A stretch of DNA of 64,000 nt from Primula veris. Lineage: Eukaryota; Streptophyta; Magnoliopsida; Ericales; Primulaceae. The stretch's first letter is position 1. Every line of letters starts with the position of its first letter. The translations under genes were made by a program, and so were the position numbers. The stretch spans positions 17,356,135-17,420,134 of the forward strand of contig OY821742.1 of the NCBI GenBank assembly GCA_963682055.1, read 5' to 3'. Of this stretch, positions 43,753-54,700 are shown piece by piece. The notes under the pieces were generated by a model that saw nothing but the letters and a program-made list of their open reading frames with translations, was not told where the DNA came from and did no database searches.

Positions 43753-45115
43753 TATATAAGACAAAGAATGGCAAGCAAAATGAGAGTTCAATGATCCCTA
43801 AATTCAGAAAGATGAAGAAGAATTTTGGAGTGGTGGTTGAAAACCAAGAAGACATGATTAAGGCGGAGCAAATGATTGGAAAATCTTTAGGATGATCGTG
43901 AATTAATTTATGCAACTAGCAACTAGCAACTATCATATTTGTTTTATACTTGTTGAAGTTAATCCATGAGATTTGGTTATTTTCAAATGCCCATTGTAGT
44001 GTATCTAGGAGGTGGTAGCTCCATTGATGGGTTAAAGTAGCTCTTCAATTTTAAGACTACTTTATGAATTTGCTGTTTATTTGTTTCTTTTTCACCCTCT
44101 TTGCCGCTTTACAAATTCTACGTTTGGTATCAAGCATTATCCTAAACTTCAAATTATTAGTATATCTCGATCAATCATATTCTGAACATGGATGTGTTTT
44201 TTAAGCTAAAATATTACTTCAAACTCAATCAGAACATACATATTGTGGATTAGTTAACCTTTCTATGGTTTTGAATGCCTTGGCTATTTACCCATGAAGT
44301 AAATGGAAAGGTTAATATATACACTATTTATACTAAAACGTAATTGTGAACTCTCTCACTTAGTTGTTTATTTAATGATAATTGATAACTAATTTTCTCC
44401 GATAAAGTCATTGCTGGTTGTTTCCTCCTTATTGAGGTACATTTTTGGGTTTTTATCAATAGTCATATTAGCAAGAGTTATGCTTGTTAGATCAACGTTT
44501 GTCAAAGTTAGATTATCTAAAGCATGTGATTTCAGCTGTTTGATAACTCGAGTCTAGTGAACTCTTAGTGAAAACGTTTCATTTTTTATACTTAGTATCC
44601 TTATACTGTAAATATGCTAGATAAAATTGTCTTGACGCATATATGTACCCACACACCATGGTTTAGCATTTTCTCTGTCACATAAATCCACCACCTATTG
44701 ATTGAAGCATTACAATCTATCAAACTCAGGCATGTTGCAAGTTTTCTGAAATGTAATTTGAATTGGATGCCCTTTCATATCCTTAATTTGCATATATTTA
44801 TGAGAAACAAGGTCGGACTACTGTCTTCTAGTACTTTTAGATGAAAAAAACCTAAAAATTTTTTAACCAAAATGAAAAAAAGAAGAATTAAAAAGGTTAG
44901 AAGCAGCTCAACGTCGCATTTAACAAGATTTAGGTCGACCTTGTTTTTATAAATTTAGTAATGACATGGTCGGTAGGCATCACTTGTATTGTTCATTAAT
45001 GTTAGGTCCATAGGAAAATGTTTAGTTTTAAACATAGGTGTAGTAGGGTAAATTGGCCTATCCTTTTCATCTCGAAACTTTCTACTTTTAGGAACTTTAC
45101 TAGTTACTTCATTTT
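43753..45115. other. Intergenic, no gene recognised
   Basis: This is AT-rich DNA between the SUV3 locus and copia-C. No ORF with a domain, no RNA gene and no clear repeat stood out. Confidence 0.5.
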
Positions 45116-45332
45116 TGTTGTGAGTCTTATTAACTCAGTATAAATTATATAAGAGATAGAGAGATAATATTGAGAGACCATAAGAGAGTCTTTATTCATT
45201 CATATGTGTTCAATACAAGTACCACTCAACCTCTTTATATATGAGATGTGAGGGAGTTTACATGAACATAAACCATAACTTGGAGTCCATGTAATACCCT
45301 GGCCCTAGTCTAACCACAAATAACCTACAACA
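45116..45332 (-). mobile_element. 3' LTR of copia-C
   Basis: On the minus strand this 217-bp LTR runs TGTTGTAGG to CTCACAACA, directly after the polypurine tract AAGGGAGAG (45333-45341), with a TATATAAA box inside. It belongs to the same family as the copia-A LTR. No second LTR of this element is found, so its 5' end has been lost. Confidence 0.85.
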
Positions 45333-45439
45333 CTCTCCCTTGATTGACTTGAGTTCTTCGTCTTCGTGTTCATGTAGCGCAATTAGCAGATGAGTCGAGT
45401 CGAAACATATTTTCATTCGCAGTGGTACATACATAAAAC

Positions 45440-46012
45440 CTTAGGGCGGGAAAACCCAGTGTGGGACAAAACCGGTAACGAGGACAAACTGTGTAGCAAA
45501 ATAATATAGGTCGAAATTCCACAAAACAGTGTTTCTCATCAAAATCTTGCCAGATCAAACCCAATGGAAAAATCTTTGATCGAAGGAAAAAAAAATACAA
45601 AAGTGGTGCTAGAAGGGGATCAACCACAAAACATGTGTCTCATCAAAACCTTGCCAGAGGAAACCTAGTGGGAAAAACCTCCGTCAAAGGGCAAATGAGT
45701 ACAAAGTGAAAAAAATTATACAACAGGATACGCCCCCTAATTTCGGTAATTTTAAGTGAGATATGATGGAAACGTGTCTCGCTAAAAACCTGGCCAAGGA
45801 AAATCCAATAGGAAAAACATCTTGAAGTAAGGACAAAAAGAGTACACACGCATACAATAGGATGCTCCCATTCACTTGCACTCAATAGGATGCGAGGATT
45901 CATCTTCAACATAAAATGTCTCAAGATAATTTAGACAAACTATGATAGTTGTGATTGATTGTGTCTCATTAAAACCTGACCAAGGTAAACCCAGTGGGAC
46001 AAACCCTTGGTC
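45440..46012 (-). other. Stem-loop array in copia-C (about five units)
   Basis: The units match those of copia-A and copia-B on the minus strand. The best is an 8-bp perfect stem, GACCAAGG (minus-strand 46012-46005) with CCTTGGTC (45985-45978), around GTTTGTCCCACTGGGTTTA. Others near 45541-45590 (GATCA with TGATC), 45647-45690 (GGAGG with CCTCT) and 45790-45830 (CAAG with CTTG) have different stem bases around a similar loop. The unit at about 45440-45480 is weaker. Confidence 0.65.
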
Positions 46013-48559
46013 TAAGGACAAAAAAGTACACTCACAAGTGTTAATCAATACGAGTATTCATCGGGATGCTTTAGCTCACTTGTATATGACTGGATGCAAT
46101 GATTTCAGATAAGTAGTCATAAGCATTCTTTTAGATCCTCCCACTAACTTGCACATAACTGGGTGCAATGATTTCATATTCCAAGAAATAGTATGAGTAT
46201 TCTCCTCGATGCTTCATTTACTTGCACACGACTGGATGCAAGAAAATCGAACATGGAATAGAACGAGCTTTCAATGGGATGCTCTTAAACTTCATATGTG
46301 AAGATTTATTTCGGCAAGAAATGCTAAATAGCATAATATAGTCATGTCTCTATTGATTGATAATAACAAGTTGTCATCAAATATGACAAGTACTTCATCT
46401 GGATCGTGAGACAGAGCATATGTAATTCAAATATGGCTAATACTAGTTTGAAGTCATATACACTCTCTAGTCGTCTCATAGAGCACGAATACATCAGAGT
46501 GATTCATTTGGAGTCTTAACAAGACCTGCAAGATATCGCCTATTTCCAATGGTAAAGACCTTACCAAAAGGGCAGATACATTCAACAACGCAAAACGAGA
46601 TAAGCAAACCCACTTCAAAATTACCATAAGGTAACGGAATATGTCTTTAGTTCCATTTTGGTAGCAGCGTGTTAGCGCGATACTGTGTCGAGATATACCA
46701 TTCACAACAGATGAGATGTTCGTCCTACCACATTAGACCAAGTACAATGATGCTCTTATTGTACTTAGATATGAACATCATGATTCAATATCTCTTTATT
46801 GTCTCATCAGGGATGGACCGATTCTATATCAATGTCTAGTGATCGAACGATCATGGAAGAATCTGACGACTTAGCGTCATGATGACTAAAGCGTCATAAC
46901 ACCTTCTGGGTGTAGTCTGAATCATGCACTTAAATTCAGTCTTTACAGGAATTGATCATTAGGTCGAGCCACAACCGTGTCTTCCCAATATCCTTCATCT
47001 CAAAGGCAAATCCAAAATTGGATTGCGTAATAAACACGCAAGGGAAAATACTTTTCAAGTATCCTAAGTCGATCAAGTACTCACTTAGGCGGGATACCAC
47101 CTCCGCTCGAACTTTTATAATTCATATAGTGAATGTCTTAGTTAATTGAGAACATGTTTCATGGTCATGAACTACTTGATTCAAGCACATGAATTCACAC
47201 ATGAACCTTTATCTAAGTCTCTGTGTCTAAATCCCCATAGAGAAAAAACCATGACTACAATCATAGGATACATACTCAGTTTTTTGGAAACTACTAAACT
47301 GGTAAAGTAGGGGACCGTTAAAACGTCAATTACAAGGAAATAAACCATCTTGTAATCAATTCCAAGGTGTGAGATAAGTCTTGCGCTAGTAGGCGAGCAC
47401 TGATACACTCTCACTATTCTCATCACGCTTCCTTACGAATAACCAAATAAATAAACTCGTTTAACATTGGCAGTGTTGGAGCTGCAAGTCCGAACACTTA
47501 TTTCGCTAAGAAAGTCTACTTGGATTGCAAGTTTCCATTAGGCCGGTCTATTCTACGTTGAGTTCAGGAAACAGTAAATGGTTCCCTGTCATAATTTGCT
47601 CATATTACCAGTCGTCATCGAATATATGAACAAGTAATCAATGACAATCTCGTTTCACTTCAATATCGTCTAAGATATCATGATCGACAGATATTTCGAG
47701 ATTCTCAGGATGAGGAGGAATCACACATCTTCTAGATCCTTTATAATCTCGTGTGACAAACGAGTTTCAGTTCACCTCTTCTGGGGATGAACGAATTAAG
47801 AACCAATCAAATTCATCGTTACTCGAGAAGGACAACAGACTGGACAGCCGACGATAGAGTCATTTGCTTAGTGGGTTTGGCCTAACCAACGTGCTACGAC
47901 ACGAACACGACGTCTAACATGGATGTCTTTCCTTGCAAGTATATTTGCAGCAGGTATAAATGATCTCCTGACATCTCATAAAGTTATTCAATGCAACTGG
48001 CATTTGACTATATTTGGGAGAGTCTATGCACTTATTTATCACTTTGTGTAATTTGTGGTTTAAGCTAAGACTGGATGGGTTATGGCACGTTACTTCACGT
48101 CGTTTCTTATCAACGTTAATGTGCAATTCTCCCCCTAACAATGGGGAGGACCGTTTTAGCGATGTCACATTCGCATGTCATGCGATAAAGAGATCGTTTG
48201 CCAAGGTTAATCTATCAAATGATAGGCAGGGGATTCATAATTGACGCATGTCCCCGATTTTCAGAGGTCCATATTTTGAACGCTTTAGCGGCTCAATCAA
48301 AATATTAACCACTCAAACGCGCATTCATATGAGACGTCTGACTCATAACTAGTAATCAATTATTACGCAAATAGTGTTTGAGTGGCTATGAGCCTCAGAC
48401 GGACCAATACAACAGTATATAATAACCCCACATATAAATAGATATATTGGTGCGCATCACCAAGTAACGCGTGCAAACATTTGTAACCGCTTAAAGTTTA
48501 TGTGAGTTCATTTTGGGTCTGAACATAATCTTCTGGATGTTCAATTTCAATTCCCAAAG

Positions 48560-48796
48560 TCAATTATACAAATCGAAACTTCGATTTAACTCTTCGGCAT
48601 TATCAAGTCGACTAGACTTTTCAAGATAATCCGGATCATATGCTATCAATTTAATGATTTGGATTAGACTTTGGAAAATCCTGCATTTCTGTGGACAATA
48701 ATAATCATGTGACCATATTGTCGTTGCATCAACCATAACCATACATTTTTTAATGTTCCGTCTTATGGTTGGATAATTCCACAATAACTCCTTCAA
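48560..48796 (-). pseudogene. Copia-C integrase core fragment
   Basis: A 78-codon frame contains MVMVDATTIWSHD, IIKLIAYDPDY and SSRLDNAEE, the typical pattern of the Ty1/copia integrase catalytic core with two of its acidic residues (DA and DNAEE). Frameshifts end it on both sides. The same segment is recoverable in copia-B at about 31370-31560. Confidence 0.8.
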
Positions 48797-50045
48797 TTCT
48801 TTACAAAAATTCTACGAGTCCATTTCGTGATCTTTACACATACTAGTCTTTCAAATAGAGGATTAATGGCATGAATTTCGGATCAATCAAGAAATATATC
48901 CTCAAAGAGAATCCAAATGCAATGTGATTATAAATCAAGCATCGTCTCTTGACCCGGGAATATCTCATCCGGTCAATGCCACAGTATCAAAGTGCTCTTA
49001 TCAATCGACGATAGTCGAATGACAATATCGACAATCATGTACGAGCATCTAAGACTTCTTATGAATCGACGATATGTGAATGATAAGATAGCTTTCAAAT
49101 GCTTAAAAACGTGGTAACAACCAGTGAAATACATCTCAACTCCTCATGACTACGCTTTTAGTCGTATTGAGTGGAGGTTGTGTAAAGAAATCTCAATTCT
49201 TTCATAAACTATTTCCAGATAAAACTGGTTTTATCGAATTATATTACTACTCAATAAGGTAGGACATGACCTACAATACAGCCTCATATTTGACATATCA
49301 ATTTGGTTTTACCAAAGATTTCAATTTGGAATGGCAAGTCCAGAATCGTTGTTACTGAGTACTCTTTTACGCAAGTAGTTGGTGAAATTATGTGGTACAC
49401 TGTTATCCACTATTTTCAGACAACCAACTACCTCACAAGTATTGCCTAAAGTTTCATAATTTAAAGTTTGGTCACATTTGTCAAAAGAATTTGCTCAAAT
49501 AATACTTTAAATTAATTCGAATTTTTTTTCAAGAAACAAGCAAATCATAATCCAAAAGTATGGACCAAATGAAAAAACATAATCCAGATCAGCAACAAAC
49601 CGGCTCAATGATTTAGCAAAATCAATATAGAAAGGTACCAAATTCATTTGAGCCACAAAATCGGGGGTATCAAGAGTTTTCTTTCACTTAGTTTTAACCA
49701 CGTTAGCTACGACTTTTACACCCTTATAATAGTTGTGAACTATGAAAGGATTAGCCGGGCATGACATTTGTCATTTATATAGCAGAGAATTGGCTCAATG
49801 AGCATTGTCTCTTTATTTAGGACAATAAGCTCTATTGTTCCTTTTAAGAACTGTCTTGGAGCCACAATTATTCGGTTTTGACGATTGTCTAAACCTTACT
49901 TGGCTAGGCGAGCGTCGGACTCGTGACAGTTCGAGACAAATAACTCTTGTTTCGGTTCTCGATTCGTGAAAATAAATATCCACAAAGAGTATTAGAATCA
50001 GGCAAACAATTCGCCATTGACCCAATACGATTAAAATTAACGAAA

Positions 50046-50929
50046 GATTTATTACATATTTGTTATATTTATAGAATCACTACTTCATCCTTTTCTTTCC
50101 TAACTTTGCTAAGATCCTCTTTTATTGCTCCAACCAAATCTTACAACATTGATCTTAACTCTCTGGCACCATCATCATCAGGATTAGATAAAGCCTGTGC
50201 AAGTTTTTTTTATCAGGTTGTTGAAATTTGGTTAAACCTGTCCGTGATTCAAACTTTTCCAGAATTGTTTTCATCCTTTTTCAACCATTGACCTTTAACC
50301 GGTTCTCCCCGGCGATGATGCGTTCTCTGAGATTTTTTTAAATTTCACCCTCTTCTAAGTAGTTTTTCTTCCTGCGATTAAGTCTTGACATACTGAATTA
50401 TAGTTTTGCCCCCTTTTACTAGCATATAACTTAATTGTTACTAGTGAATTTACAAACTTATAAATGCAAATGTCAAACCTAGAGTTACTCAGGCAAGACG
50501 GGTTCAATCCATTGAAATGACTTAATGACTTTCTCTATTATATCAAGACTCGAGATCAAAAGATTAAATATATATAATAGTTATATTGATTTTTTGAAAT
50601 TGTTTGATACATCTGCTGCAAACAAAACTTGAACTCTTTTAACTTCTACAAACTACTACTAGAAACCGGAAATGTGGAATGAGATAAATTCATACTAATT
50701 TCTATTTTCATTCGATTCCTACAAACTACTCCTAGAAATGTAAAAGTTATATTTATTTTTAAAATAAATGTAAAAATTAGTGTAAAGTAAAGAGTATACT
50801 TAAAAAAGATTTTCTAAAACAATATTATGCTCAAATGGTATGAGATAATGTACCTTGCAATTTCGTTTGATTAGGAGCTATCTCACTAACCAATATAACA
50901 AATGTAATAGAAAAAATATATACAAACGG
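50046..50929. other. Intergenic, no gene recognised
   Basis: This AT-rich stretch follows the truncated end of copia-C. A plus-strand frame at 49947-50291 spans the element boundary and is not a gene. Confidence 0.5.
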
Positions 50930-51222
50930 TAAAAATTTTTCGTATATATTCGTAAAAAAATTTCGTATTTTTTTTAAAATCAATATTTTATTTCTAAAAT
51001 GTTTGTTAAAAAAAATCTTAAAAATTTGACTTTTTTAAAATATATTTTTGGGTATTTATTATTTGTTTTGACGATTTAAAGATAGTAATATTAATAAATA
51101 CTTCAAAAAATATAAAAAGTCAAAATTTACAGATTTTTTTTAACAAACATTTTAAAAATTAAATAAAACATTAATTTAGAAAAAAATCGATTTTTTTTTT
51201 TTATAAATAGCTATGAAAAAAG
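50930..51222. repeat. Large inverted repeat (fold-back), arms about 120-130 bp
   Basis: The left arm (about 50930-51060) and the right arm (about 51092-51222) are reverse complements with roughly 80-85 percent identity by eye and a loop of about 31 bases. Shared blocks include AATGTTTGTTAAAAAAAATCT, TTTGACTTTTT and GTATTTATT at the inner edge. It would form a long hairpin if transcribed. A MITE or a young small-RNA locus is possible; it lies about 500 bases upstream of the TTLL12 start. Confidence 0.8.
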
Positions 51223-51499
51223 TTAATAAAACACGATCTTACAGACATCCGCTATGCTACTGTTGTTGTTATTATTACGAAAATATCCATTATTACAGTA
51301 ACAGTCCATCACTACCATATCCCTCACAAAAAAGTCCATAAATGAGCACACAAACTTGAAAACTGTATTATTATCCCTTTCTCCCTCTTCGAACCCATGA
51401 AGTCCATTTTTGCCTCGACACCGTCCTAATTGTTGTTATTTATCTTAATAGGTGTATAATTGAGTTTGTTGTTGGTTAGTCGGAACCAGGAACTTTAAA

Positions 51500-51665
51500 A
51501 TTAAAAGGAGTTGAAATGCTACTTTTGGTATATGGAGGACTGAAATCGACGGAACCAGGAACTTTTAAAAGGGGCGCGTCGCTGAAACACTAATTTATGT
51601 ACTTATGGTTTTAAAGAACTTTAAAGGAGAGTGAAAGCTAATTTTTGTAGATTAGGGAATAAAAA
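51500..51665 (+). repeat. Minisatellite units in the TTLL12 upstream region
   Basis: Phrases such as GAAATGCTACTTTTGGTATATGG, GCTGAAACACTAATTTATGTAC and GTGAAAGCTAATTTTTGTAG are variants of the unit that fills intron 1 of the same gene. The text CGGAACCAGGAACTTTAAAA is also shared with 53058-53080. Confidence 0.7.
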
Positions 51666-51687
51666 GCAATAATTTGTAATATAACCT

Positions 51688-51693
51688 TATAAA
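51688..51693 (+). promoter_or_regulatory. Possible TATA box of TTLL12-like gene
   Basis: TATAAA lies 34 bases before the start codon, followed by a CT-rich leader (CACTCTCTCTCACTCTACA). If used, the 5' UTR would be very short, so a more distal start is also possible. Confidence 0.35.
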
Positions 51694-51726
51694 CACGCAC
51701 TCACGTTCACTCTCTCTCACTCTACA

Positions 51727-54700
51727 ATGGCGGCGAAGGTCGTAATACGTACATATTCGGAGTTCGTCGAGGTCCACGGTATCTTACTAGCGGCGTTGGA
51801 CCTTCCTCCCTCCCTCCACCGCCTCCTCTTCCAAAAGCTCTCGTCGGAGACCTTTGACGCCGGCGGATTCTTCCGCGTGGATCCTTACGACGGTGGACGG
51901 AGGCTGGTGGCGACGGCGGAGATGAATAAGGATTCGGAGGTGTTTCTTGTTGATCACGCTTGGAGTTTTCGTCTATCCGATGCTCGCAAACAGGTTTGGA
52001 AATCTCTGTGACTATTTTTTACTACTCCTTTATTGTTGTTGTTGTGTTTGTTCACTTTACTAGTTAGCTGGGACTGAAATGCTACTTTTGGTATATGGGG
52101 GACTAAAATGCTAATTTTGCTATATTGGGACTAAAACAATTATTTTGGTTTATGGGAGAATGTGTTACTGAATTAGTAATTTATTACTATTTTTACTGAT
52201 TAATAATATTATAGAGTTACTGAACCTGTTATTGAATTAGTACTTTATTATTATTGTTATTGAATAATAATTATGGAGTTACTGAACCTGTTACTGAATT
52301 AGTGCTACTCCGTTATTGTTGTTGTTATTATCGTGATTGTTGCTGATGTTGAGTTTATTAATTTTGGTTTATGGGAGATTATAACGTTATTTTTGGTATA
52401 GGGGGGGACTGAAACGTTATTTTTTGCTATATAAGGGGCTGTAATGCTAGTTTTGGTAAATAAGGGACTGAAACGCTAATTATTTGTATATGGGGGGGCT
52501 GAAACGCTAATTTTTCGTCGGGATCAGGGGCAGCCCTGTACTTTTGCTTGCCCGAGGCTTGCGGTTTTTTGTTGCCCGTGATGATGAGTTGTTGTTAAAA
52601 TGTTATTAGTAGTTATTGAAATTTTTATATACTATTACACATATTACTATCAAAACTCACAATAATTTTAACTAGTATTTTTTTGACCATGCAATTTTAG
52701 TTAAATAAGATGAGAATTGAAGGAAATCAACTAAAAAAAAGACATTAAAATGTTGGGCAAGAGATTTGAACCTTAAACCAACATAATAACTATCAAAATG
52801 ACACAACAAACTTAACCATTGGACCACACTCTTCATTTAACATAAATGTGCTTTTAAAACTATATTATTTATTGAAAGTTAGTTTGGGCTGTCGAGGGGT
52901 TGCCCAAAAAAATTGTTGAGTTTTGTGTTGCCCAAGGCCCAAGCCTTACTTGCCTTGGGCTTGGGCTGCCCCTGGTCGGGATCCACGGCGTCTTACTAAC
53001 GGCTTTGGTCCTTCCTCATTGGGTTTGTTGTTAGTTACCGCCTTGCCTTCCAGATCGGAACCAGGAAATTTAAAGGGGCTGAAACGCTAATTCTGGTATA
53101 TGGGGGACTGAAATGCTATTTTTGGTATATATGAACCTCAAACGCCAGTTTTATTATATTGGGGGACTGAAACACTAATTTTGGTTTATGAGGAACTGAA
53201 ATGCTAATATTGGTATACGAGGGACTGAAATGCTAATTTTTGGTATATAAGGGGCTGGAACGCTGTTTTGGTAAATGAGGGCAGAGACGTTAATTTTGGT
53301 ATATGGGGGACTGAAACGCTAATTTTGGTATATGGGGGCAGAAACGCTAAGTTTGGTGAATGCTCCTTTTTGTAGTAGAATACTTTTTTCTAATTCTCTT
53401 TTATCATTTCTAAGGAATTACTTAGTCATCCGGTAACAAGTAAGGCCAATACTAAGAAATAATAGTAAGGGCAGAAACACAAATTTCTGTAAATGAGGGC
53501 AGAAACGCTAATTTTTTAATGTTTTAATCAAATTATATAGAATTTCTTTTTAGCTTTTCATCAATTTTTATCAAAATAGGTGTGCAGCCTGTCTCCTTCT
53601 AGTTCCACCTCTGCTGCCTTCGTTACTATTTAATCGCCCTCCATCAATTTACGTGCAATTTTGATCGGGCAAGAACTCGAGGCAAGATTGCGGAAATGAA
53701 AGTTTTCAAAAGTTAATTGTATATTGTATAATATAATATTTGAACTAAATGATTATTTTGAAATTTTCTTTCCGGCAATTCAGGCAAGAGTGTTTTGTCA
53801 GTCGAGATTGCACATAGTTTCCTAGGAAATAGAATAGAACGAAGGCAGTATGATAATTGAATATAGCTCGGCCTATGTATGTAATACGGCAATAGGAGTC
53901 AAATACGAGGCACGTCGATACTACGGATTTTGGATAATATATACAGTATACGACATAGCACAACAAGGAACAAACATTACAATCTAAATATATAAATAAA
54001 GTGTAAAGTTTCAGAAATTCAGAAAACAAAAATACACACACACACACACACTCTGACCCCAAAAATCTTGGTCACAATTACTAATTTTTATATTGTTTTC
54101 TGAACTTTTTGTTAATTTTTGGGGAGCTCATATGGTTGAGGGGTGATATTCTATATAAATTTTCTGTCATTGTATGTGAAAGGCTGAAATGCTGAAATGC
54201 TGAATTTCCTTCCTTGATTTGGGGTTTACATCCTCTTAATAGTCATGTTATATCGTCTTTGACCTCGTTGACCCCCATTACGCCTAATCTAATCCACCCT
54301 AACAGAAATCAGATAGTGGAGTAATGCCTACCGCCTGATCACTGTGTAGGCACAATTTTTAGAACACTGGTGGTACCGATATTCAATTTTCACATGATTA
54401 CCCTAAATCGTAATGCCGACCTTGTAAATGAATAGCAATATAGCACTGTCACGACTGCACTTAAAAATCTTGTGATGAAGTTAACTAGTTGAGGTTTGTT
54501 AACAGAAGAAAAAGGAAATGAGGAACGGGATTGCATTATATCAGAAGCTGAGTTTAGTGAACTTAGGAATTACTGTTTTAAATTAGGAGGATAGTTCTAT
54601 ATTTCAAAGAAAATACTTTTGGTAGCATTAAAATTGACATTGGTGTTATTAATAAATGATGAACTGATTCTTTTATTATTTTGGTGAAAAGCTAACCAAT

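Larger units (their letters stand above)
45333..50045 (-). mobile_element. Copia-C internal region, 5' truncated and decayed
   Basis: On the minus strand the order is a gag zinc-knuckle region (about 50030-49800, parallel to copia-B 30090-30350), integrase (48796-48560), reverse transcriptase (about 47430-46950; the FAFEMKDIGK motif is recoverable near 46990-47020), RNase H (about 46710-46400) and a noncoding 3' tail. Homology to copia-B stops near 50045, and no 5' LTR follows, so the element was truncated by a deletion. All frames are broken. Confidence 0.85.
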
